A DNA stretch of 64,000 bases from Actinomyces lilanjuaniae. Lineage in GTDB: Bacteria; Actinomycetota; Actinomycetes; Actinomycetales; Actinomycetaceae. Positions 59,160 to 64,000 of this stretch are shown piece by piece. The translations under genes were made by a program, and so were the position numbers. Every line of letters begins with the position of its first letter. Within the stretch, counting starts at the first letter, position 1. Under the pieces are notes generated by a model. It ran no database searches. It was not told the DNA's origin and saw nothing but the letters and a program-made list of their open reading frames with translations. Location: positions 1,178,001 through 1,242,000 of the forward strand of contig NZ_CP032514.1 of NCBI RefSeq assembly GCF_003606385.1, written 5' to 3'.

Positions 59160-60784
59160 TGGCCGGGCCGACAGGCAGCGGTCCGGTCGCTCGCCCCACG
59201 GGCGGCGTCCCTGGTGGCCCGGCTCCTCACCCTCCTGACCTAGCGCAGGTGCGCCGGTGGACCAGGTACCGGGTCTCCTCGTCCAGGCGTGCCCGCACGT
59301 CCTGGCCCGCCCTGGTGAGCAGGATCTACTCAGGCCTGCTGTACCTCGCGGTCCTGGTGACGCTGCTGCTGCCCCACCTCGCCTCCCCGACCTCCTCAGT
59401 GCGCAGGGACCCTGTCGGAGCAGGTGCCGGGGCGGGCGAAGCCGCGTCGCCGTGGCTCGGGCTAGACCCGGGGTGGGTGGCCGCTGCCCTCCTGCTGGTG
59501 CTGCTTGGTCTTGCCGTTACTCCCCTGAGCCGGGTCGGCCCGATGTTCCTGCGTCCCTGGGAAGCCGTGTGGTGGCTTCGTCTCCCGGGGCGTCGTGACG
59601 GTCTCCTGCTTCCTGTGGCGCGCGCCGAGATGGCCGGTGCGGCAGGACTCGCAGCGGTGTGCGGGCTGGTCCTCGCGCTGCTTGTCGGTTCTGGCTGGCT
59701 GGCGGGGCTGGCCTGGGCGGTGCTTGCTGCCACCACAGGGTGGGCACTCATGACCGGCCTGCTGCTGGCCCAGTGCCGTGCTGCCCCGGTGTGGCCGGTG
59801 CGGGCGGTGCTGACGGCTGCGGCGGCCGGGGCGCTGGCGACCGGGCTGTTCCGTCCTCTGCCGGCAGGCGCGGCTGGCGTGGTGGGTCCTGGCTACCTGG
59901 CGGCTGCGGCGGCCGGGGTGGCCTGGTCCACCTGGAGGATGTGGGTGCGTCCGCGGCTCGGTGACCTGCGTGACGCGGATCTTCTGGCTGTGGTGGCGCG
60001 CTCCCTTGGAGCCCAGGTCTCGCTGCTGTCCCTGGACACCAGGGCGCTGGGCCGGATTCTGAGTCCCCCGGTGGCATCCCCGCGCCGCTCCAGCCGACTG
60101 GCCCTAGCGGCGTGGTGGAGCAGGCGGCTGCCTGCAGGGCTGCGTCCCGTGCCGTGCACGGTACAGGCGGACCTGCTCCTGCTAGGGCGCCAGCCCCGTC
60201 GGGGCCTCCAGCTGCTCGCGGGGCTCGGGGGCGCGCTCCTGGCCCAGGCTGATTCAGGGACTGACCCGCTGGTGCGGGTGGTGGCGTTCCTGTGCGCAGC
60301 CTGGGTGGCCACGCACGCCGTTGCTGAGCCCGCCCGGTGGGCGTGGTTTGACGGCGTGCCCGACGCCTCCTGGCCGACAAGCCCGATCCTGGTGCGGGCG
60401 GCCCACCTCCTGGTCCCGGTGGCGGCGATGGTGCCGTGGTCGGCTGCGGCCCTGGTCCCGGTGGTGGTCGCGGGCAGTGTGGGCTGGGCGATGTGGCTGC
60501 CTGTCGTGGTGCTGGCAGGTGCGGGGTGGGCGGGCGCAGCGCTGCGCTCGGGGCTGCGACCTATGCCGGACTGGACTGCCGGGCTGATCACCTCGCCCAT
60601 AGGGTCGCTTCCTCCAGGAGCGGTCCAGGCGGTGGTTGCTGGCGGGGACGCCGTCGTGCTCGCAGGTCTGCCGACAGCCCTGCTGGCTGGTGGCTGGCAG
60701 CCGTCCTACCTGCTCGTGGCGGCGCAGGCGGGGGCGAGCGCCCTGGTGGTGTGGTGGGGCCTGGTCACCGGCCTGCGACGCTAG
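59159..60784 (+). CDS. Multi-pass membrane protein, probable ABC permease
   Basis: A 541-residue membrane protein with about 10-12 hydrophobic segments after a 45-residue basic cytoplasmic N-terminus. Its layout resembles the DUF6297-type proteins that accompany such ATPases in actinobacteria. LFLRPWEAVWWLRLPGRRDGLLLPVARAE and LGRQPRRGLQLLAG are basic cytoplasmic loops. The ATG overlaps the ATPase stop (TGATG), a strong sign that the two form one transporter. The substrate is unknown; export is more likely than import because no binding protein is nearby. Confidence 0.72.
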   Translation: MAGPTGSGPVARPTGGVPGGPAPHPPDLAQVRRWTRYRVSSSRRARTSWPALVSRIYSGLLYLAVLVTLLLPHLASPTSSVRRDPVGAGAGAGEAASPWLGLDPGWVAAALLLVLLGLAVTPLSRVGPMFLRPWEAVWWLRLPGRRDGLLLPVARAEMAGAAGLAAVCGLVLALLVGSGWLAGLAWAVLAATTGWALMTGLLLAQCRAAPVWPVRAVLTAAAAGALATGLFRPLPAGAAGVVGPGYLAAAAAGVAWSTWRMWVRPRLGDLRDADLLAVVARSLGAQVSLLSLDTRALGRILSPPVASPRRSSRLALAAWWSRRLPAGLRPVPCTVQADLLLLGRQPRRGLQLLAGLGGALLAQADSGTDPLVRVVAFLCAAWVATHAVAEPARWAWFDGVPDASWPTSPILVRAAHLLVPVAAMVPWSAAALVPVVVAGSVGWAMWLPVVVLAGAGWAGAALRSGLRPMPDWTAGLITSPIGSLPPGAVQAVVAGGDAVVLAGLPTALLAGGWQPSYLLVAAQAGASALVVWWGLVTGLRR

Positions 60785-60792
60785 GTGGGGTG

Positions 60793-60821
60793 TTGGCGGC
60801 GGTGGCCGTTCCTGCTACGAT
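60793..60821 (+). promoter_or_regulatory. Promoter of infC-rpmI-rplT
   Basis: TTGGCG at 60793-60798, a 17-bp spacer and TACGAT at 60816-60821 fit a housekeeping sigma-70-type promoter. Transcription would start near 60828, leaving a leader of about 220 nt before infC. Confidence 0.6.
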
Positions 60822-60827
60822 GTCAGC

Positions 60828-61046
60828 CTGACCGACCGGGGCCAGCCCCGGCGCGCAAGTGGAGAGATCCCACCTTGGTCCCTGTCAGGGTCCGGGTTCA
60901 TGCAAGGGTGTACCCTTCGTGGTAGTTCGGTGGCCTTGGCCGCCCGGGCTGCCGCGCTCTGTGGAGGCCTCCGACCTGCGTGACAGGGAACGGGGGCCTT
61001 TTCCTGTTCCTGAGGTCGTCCGTGACTCTAAGAGTGAGGTACTGTC
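60828..61046 (+). promoter_or_regulatory. infC leader region with hairpins
   Basis: A leader of about 220 nt precedes infC. It has a hairpin with arms CCGGGGC and GCCCCGG at 60836-60851 and a later one, GGAACGGG-8 nt-CCTGTTCC (one G-U pair), at 60987-61010. Long leaders that bind L20 or IF3 precede infC operons in other bacteria. I infer a similar autoregulatory role here, without a recognised family match. No ribosome binding site with a conventional start codon lies before infC. Confidence 0.55.
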
Positions 61047-61676
61047 ATCAGCGAGCCCCGTGTCAACGAACGGATTCGTGTTCCAGAAGTGCGCCTGGTC
61101 GGCCCCAGCGGCGAGCAGGTAGGTGTCGTGCGTGTCGAGGATGCCCTGCGTCTTGCCGAGGAGGCCGACCTCGACCTCGTCGAGGTCGCCCCCAACGCGC
61201 GCCCGCCGGTGTGCAAGCTCATGGACTACGGCAAGTACAAGTACGAGTCAGCCATGAAGGCGCGTGACGCTAGGCGCAACCAGGCCAACACCCAGCTCAA
61301 GGAGATCCAGTTTCGTCCCAAGATCGACGAGCACGACTACGCCACCAAGAGAGGCCACGTCGAGCGCTTCCTCAAGGGTGGGGACAAGGTCAAGTGCATT
61401 GTGCGCTTCCGTGGTCGCGAGCAGTCGCGCCCTGAGCTGGGGATCCGCCTCCTCCAGGGCCTAGCCGAGGAGATGGCCGAGCTGGGGACTGTCGAGTCCC
61501 ACCCCCGCCAGGACGGTCGCAACATGGTGATGGTCCTGGCTCCGACCCGGAAGAAGGCGGACGTCAAGTCGGACCAGCGACGTCGCCGCGAGGAGGCTCG
61601 TGCTGCCCGCCGTGCTGAGAAGCACGCAGGCAGGAACGAGGAGGCGCACTCGCAGCAGGCACCCCAGCACTTGTGA
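61047..61676 (+). CDS. infC: Translation initiation factor IF-3, AUC start
   Basis: IF-3 dissociates ribosomal subunits and checks start codon selection. It reads [28 protein letters not shown], then [53 protein letters not shown] and [19 protein letters not shown]. Conserved residues begin at the ATC at 61047; an in-frame TGA lies at 61035-61037, and the only later conventional start (GTG at 61089) would remove the conserved RVNERIR. Therefore ATC is the likely start codon, like the AUU of E. coli infC, which allows IF-3 to repress itself. It has 209 residues with a charged C-terminal tail. Confidence 0.94.
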   Translation: MSEPRVNERIRVPEVRLVGPSGEQVGVVRVEDALRLAEEADLDLVEVAPNARPPVCKLMDYGKYKYESAMKARDARRNQANTQLKEIQFRPKIDEHDYATKRGHVERFLKGGDKVKCIVRFRGREQSRPELGIRLLQGLAEEMAELGTVESHPRQDGRNMVMVLAPTRKKADVKSDQRRRREEARAARRAEKHAGRNEEAHSQQAPQHL

Positions 61677-61872
61677 CACCGGCTGCCTGCGCAGGCGTCC
61701 TGGCGCTGCCTGGCAGGGGTGCTCCCCCTGGGCACGGTAGGCCGGGTGAGTCTGGGACGATGCCGAAGACCCCGTGTCCTGTACACATCCAGAACCGCCC
61801 CCTCACACCCTGTGAGAGGGCCCGCAGTCCCCAGGTCCTGTGGCCGGAGGGGCAGACAAGAGGAAAACATCC

Positions 61873-62067
61873 ATGCCGAAGAACAAGACGCACTCTGGTG
61901 CCAAGAAGCGCTTCCGGGTCACCGGCAGCGGCAGGCTAATGCACGAGCAGGCGAACAAGCGTCACCTGCTGGAGGTCAAGTCCTCCCGTCGCAAGCGCAA
62001 GCTGTCCAAGGACCAGCCGGTCGCCCCGGCTGACGTCCGCCAGGTCAAGAGGCTGCTCGGTCGCTGA
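61873..62067 (+). CDS. rpmI: 50S ribosomal protein L35
   Basis: Small basic ribosomal protein of 64 residues: MPKNKTHSGAKKRFRVTGSG, then HLLEVKSSRRKRKLSKDQPV and RQVKRLLGR. It has the normal L35 length and lies between infC and rplT. AGAGGAAAAC precedes the ATG. The 196-bp gap after infC holds only a short hairpin, CTCACA-CCC-TGTGAG, at 61802-61816. Confidence 0.97.
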   Translation: MPKNKTHSGAKKRFRVTGSGRLMHEQANKRHLLEVKSSRRKRKLSKDQPVAPADVRQVKRLLGR

Positions 62068-62095
62068 CCGCCCCACCACGTAAGGAGTTTTTCTC

Positions 62096-62476
62096 ATGGC
62101 ACGTGTCAAGCGGGCGGTCAACGCCCACAAGAAGCGTCGTACTGTTCTTGAGCAGGCCTCGGGGTACCGGGGCCAGCGCTCCCGCCTCTACCGCAAGGCC
62201 AAGGAGCAGGTCACCCACTCCGGCGTGTACGCCTTTCGTGACCGCCGTGCCCGCAAGGGTGACTTCCGGCGTCTGTGGATCCAGCGCATCAACGCTGCTG
62301 CCCGCGCCGAGGGCCTGACCTACAACCGGTTCATCCAGGGGCTGGGCCTGGCTGGTGTCGAGGTCGACCGCCGGATGCTGGCTGAGCTGGCGGTCAACGA
62401 GCCTGCTGCCTTCAAGGCCCTGGTGGGTACCGCCCGCGCCGCCCTGCCCAGCGATGTCAACGCTCCCCGGGCCTGA
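62096..62476 (+). CDS. rplT: 50S ribosomal protein L20
   Basis: Large-subunit assembly protein of 126 residues. It has [60 protein letters not shown] and [22 protein letters not shown] precedes the ATG by 8 bp. In other bacteria L20 represses this operon; whether the leader here binds L20 is unknown. A strong terminator hairpin follows 35 bp after the stop. Confidence 0.98.
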   Translation: MARVKRAVNAHKKRRTVLEQASGYRGQRSRLYRKAKEQVTHSGVYAFRDRRARKGDFRRLWIQRINAAARAEGLTYNRFIQGLGLAGVEVDRRMLAELAVNEPAAFKALVGTARAALPSDVNAPRA

Positions 62477-62511
62477 CTCGGCCGCAGGCCGGTGATGCGG
62501 CCTATGGGAGC

Positions 62512-62554
62512 ACGATGGTGCCGCCCTCCGCAGTAGCGGGGGCGGCACCATCGT
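62512..62554 (+). terminator. Terminator of infC-rpmI-rplT
   Basis: Arms ACGATGGTGCCGCCC and GGGCGGCACCATCGT pair perfectly over 15 bp. After a single bulged T, a further stem CCGC-AGTA-GCGG closes the loop. It lies 35 bp after rplT and is followed by CTGCCG without a T tract. Confidence 0.85.
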
Positions 62555-62641
62555 CTGCCGGGGGTGGTGGGCGGCGGGCCACTGGCTGACGCCGACTCTC
62601 GGTGCCGCGCCGCAGCCCGGCCTCCCGTAGGCTTGACCGCC

Positions 62642-63589
62642 ATGAGCCCCAGGAGCACCTCTGCCGACCTCGACGACCTCCTGCTGGGGGATGACGATGC
62701 CCCCGGTGGTGCGGGCGGCCCGCAGGACCTTCCCGTTCGCGGGCCGCGGCGACGTACCATGACGGAGGGGGTCGCGGCCGGGCACGAGGTCCTTGTGAAC
62801 CCAGGCTCGACCAGGGTGGCGCGCGTCGCCGGACTGGTGCGACGCACCGCCCGCGCCAGGCACCACAGGTTCCTGGTCGAGGGTCCCCAGGGGGTCCGGG
62901 AGGCTGTTGCCTACGCCCCTGACCGGGTCCTTGACCTATACATGACGGAGCGAGCGCTTGAGCGCCACCCTGAGATCTGGGTGGCAGCCGAGGAGGCCGG
63001 GCTGTACCGCCACCTCACCAGTGAGAGGGTCATGGAGGCGATGAGCCCGGACGCCCAGGGCGTCCTCGCAGTGGCTGCCATGGAGGAGGCCACGGGCAGT
63101 GAGGCCCTGGCCTCGGCTGTCAAGGACGCACGCCTGGTCGCGGTGCTGGTCGAGATCCAGGACCCGGGCAATGCCGGCACGATGATCCGTGTGGCTGACG
63201 CCGCCGGGGCAGACGCGGTGGTGCTGGTGCGTGGCTGCGTCGAGGCGACCTCGCCCAAGGTGGTGCGCTCCACCGCGGGGAGCCTGTTCCACCTTCCCGT
63301 GGTGACCGGGGTGGCTCTTGACGACACTGTCAGCGCCCTGCGCGGGGCGGGACTGGCCGTCCTGGCCGCTGACCGGGGCGGGGAGCTGGACCTGTTTGAC
63401 GCCACGGACCTGCTGTCGGCCCCCGCAGCCTGGGTGCTGGGCAACGAGGCCCAGGGGCTGGGACCGCAGGTTCTGGAGCAGGCTGACGCCTCCGTGTCGG
63501 TTCCGGTCTACGGCAGGGCCGAGTCTCTCAACGTCGCCGCTGCCGCTGCCGTGTGCCTCTACGCCAGCGCCCAGGCGCTGAGGTCCTGA
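62642..63589 (+). CDS. TrmH/SpoU family RNA 2'-O-methyltransferase
   Basis: SPOUT-type knotted methyltransferase for tRNA or rRNA. Residues 50-130 match the substrate-binding domain (NPGSTRVARVAGLVRRTARARHHRFLVEGPQGVREAV). The catalytic knot carries the three motifs VEIQDPGNAGTMIRVADAAGADAVVLV, WVLGNEAQGLGPQVL and SLNVAAAAAVCLYAS. The first 40 residues are Asp/Gly-rich; an ATG at 62759 is an alternative start. It has 315 residues. Its place after rplT is common in actinobacteria. The target nucleotide is unknown. Confidence 0.88.
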   Translation: MSPRSTSADLDDLLLGDDDAPGGAGGPQDLPVRGPRRRTMTEGVAAGHEVLVNPGSTRVARVAGLVRRTARARHHRFLVEGPQGVREAVAYAPDRVLDLYMTERALERHPEIWVAAEEAGLYRHLTSERVMEAMSPDAQGVLAVAAMEEATGSEALASAVKDARLVAVLVEIQDPGNAGTMIRVADAAGADAVVLVRGCVEATSPKVVRSTAGSLFHLPVVTGVALDDTVSALRGAGLAVLAADRGGELDLFDATDLLSAPAAWVLGNEAQGLGPQVLEQADASVSVPVYGRAESLNVAAAAAVCLYASAQALRS

Positions 63590-63608
63590 GGCAGGCTGAG
63601 GTCCTGGG

Positions 63609-64000
63609 ATGACTGGAACGACCGGGCCCGGTGCCCCGGTCGGCAGTGTCGGTAGTACCAGCGCTGTCGGTGACGTCCTGCGTCGTCGGCCTCACGGGAC
63701 GGGGTCTCTCCCGTGGACCGCAGCGGTGCTGGTGCTGGTGCTGCTCTCAGCCACCTCGGCCTGGGAGGAGACGGGGCAGTGGCCGGTGGTCGCCGTAGTG
63801 TGTGTCCTAGGTGGTGTCCTGTGGTGGCGACGCCTGGACGCTGACGCGGTTGGTACAGTGGTCCTGGCGGCAGGGGCGCTCCAGCTGGCGCTCCTTGACT
63901 TCGCCCTGACAGCAGACGTCCTCGTCCTGCTTGCCCTGTTCCGCGTAGGGGCGCAGGGTCGTGCGACCCTACGCCCCCTGTGGGCGGTGGCACTGGTCCT
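63609..64000 (+). CDS. Membrane N-terminus of a probable sensor histidine kinase (partial)
   Basis: Open frame from the ATG at 63609 that runs off the window edge after 130 codons. After a 40-residue Gly/Ser/Thr-rich start come hydrophobic segments: AAVLVLVLLSATSAW, VVAVVCVLGGVLWW, VVLAAGALQLALLDF and ADVLVLLALFRVGAQG. This pattern, especially ADVLVLLALFRVGAQGR, is typical of the membrane region of actinobacterial NarL-type sensor kinases. No kinase motif is in view, so the call is tentative. Confidence 0.45.
   Translation, partial: MTGTTGPGAPVGSVGSTSAVGDVLRRRPHGTGSLPWTAAVLVLVLLSATSAWEETGQWPVVAVVCVLGGVLWWRRLDADAVGTVVLAAGALQLALLDFALTADVLVLLALFRVGAQGRATLRPLWAVALV

Overview
The window is high-GC actinobacterial chromosome, most like Actinomyces or a close relative. 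This is inferred from family content only: SepF-YggT-DivIVA downstream of ftsZ, DUF3040, a PriA-type HisA, HelD and PAC2 proteins, and frequent GTG/TTG starts. There are no rRNA or tRNA genes, CRISPR arrays, insertion sequences or phage genes that I can see.

Layout. 1-6.2 kb: a carbohydrate locus (GH42 beta-galactosidase, GH30 glycosidase, a TetR regulator and an MFS transporter); the first glycosidase gene and the transporter gene share a TACTA-N2-TAGTA palindrome in their upstream regions. 6.3-8.85 kb: two tandem acyl-CoA ligase genes on the minus strand, the second clearly decayed, behind a 34-bp palindrome. 9-15.7 kb: HelD-like helicase, PAC2 protein, spermidine-synthase-like protein, DNA polymerase IV and a DUF3040 protein. 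16.2-35.9 kb: a complete division and cell wall cluster (mraZ, rsmH, ftsL, ftsI, murE, murF, mraY, murD, ftsW, murG, murC, ftsQ, ftsZ, pgeF, sepF, yggT, divIVA). 36.3-42.6 kb: lspA, rluD, remnants of a GNAT gene and a response regulator gene, then dnaE. 42.6-45.6 kb: an S4-domain protein, a secreted beta-helix protein and a small unknown. 45.6-55.5 kb: histidine genes hisD, hisC, hisB, hisH and priA, interrupted by a Tat-type glycosidase-like gene, a MetE-like gene, a hypothetical gene and a broken membrane protein gene. 55.5-60.8 kb: acyltransferase, SseB protein, and an ABC ATPase/permease pair preceded by a repeat-built mini-ORF. 60.8-62.5 kb: infC-rpmI-rplT with a leader and an AUC start for infC. 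The window ends with a TrmH-type RNA methyltransferase and the start of a probable sensor kinase.

An important caveat is that many conserved genes (dnaE, murC, murG, ftsW, ftsQ, mraZ, hisD, hisB, dinB, fadD) are frameshifted as written. In nearly all of them adding one G or C to a short G/C run restores the family sequence. Cells cannot lack most of these functions, so base-calling undercounts of homopolymers are the best explanation, and any apparent pseudogene here should be read with that in mind. Such genes are entered below as CDS spanning the restored frame; only genes with extra damage are called pseudogenes.

The most unusual feature is at 58297-58365: a 22-codon hydrophobic mini-ORF built from four 12-bp repeats, joined by ATGA to the end of sseB and by GTGA to the start of an ABC ATPase gene. 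I found no clearly new defence or mobile system.
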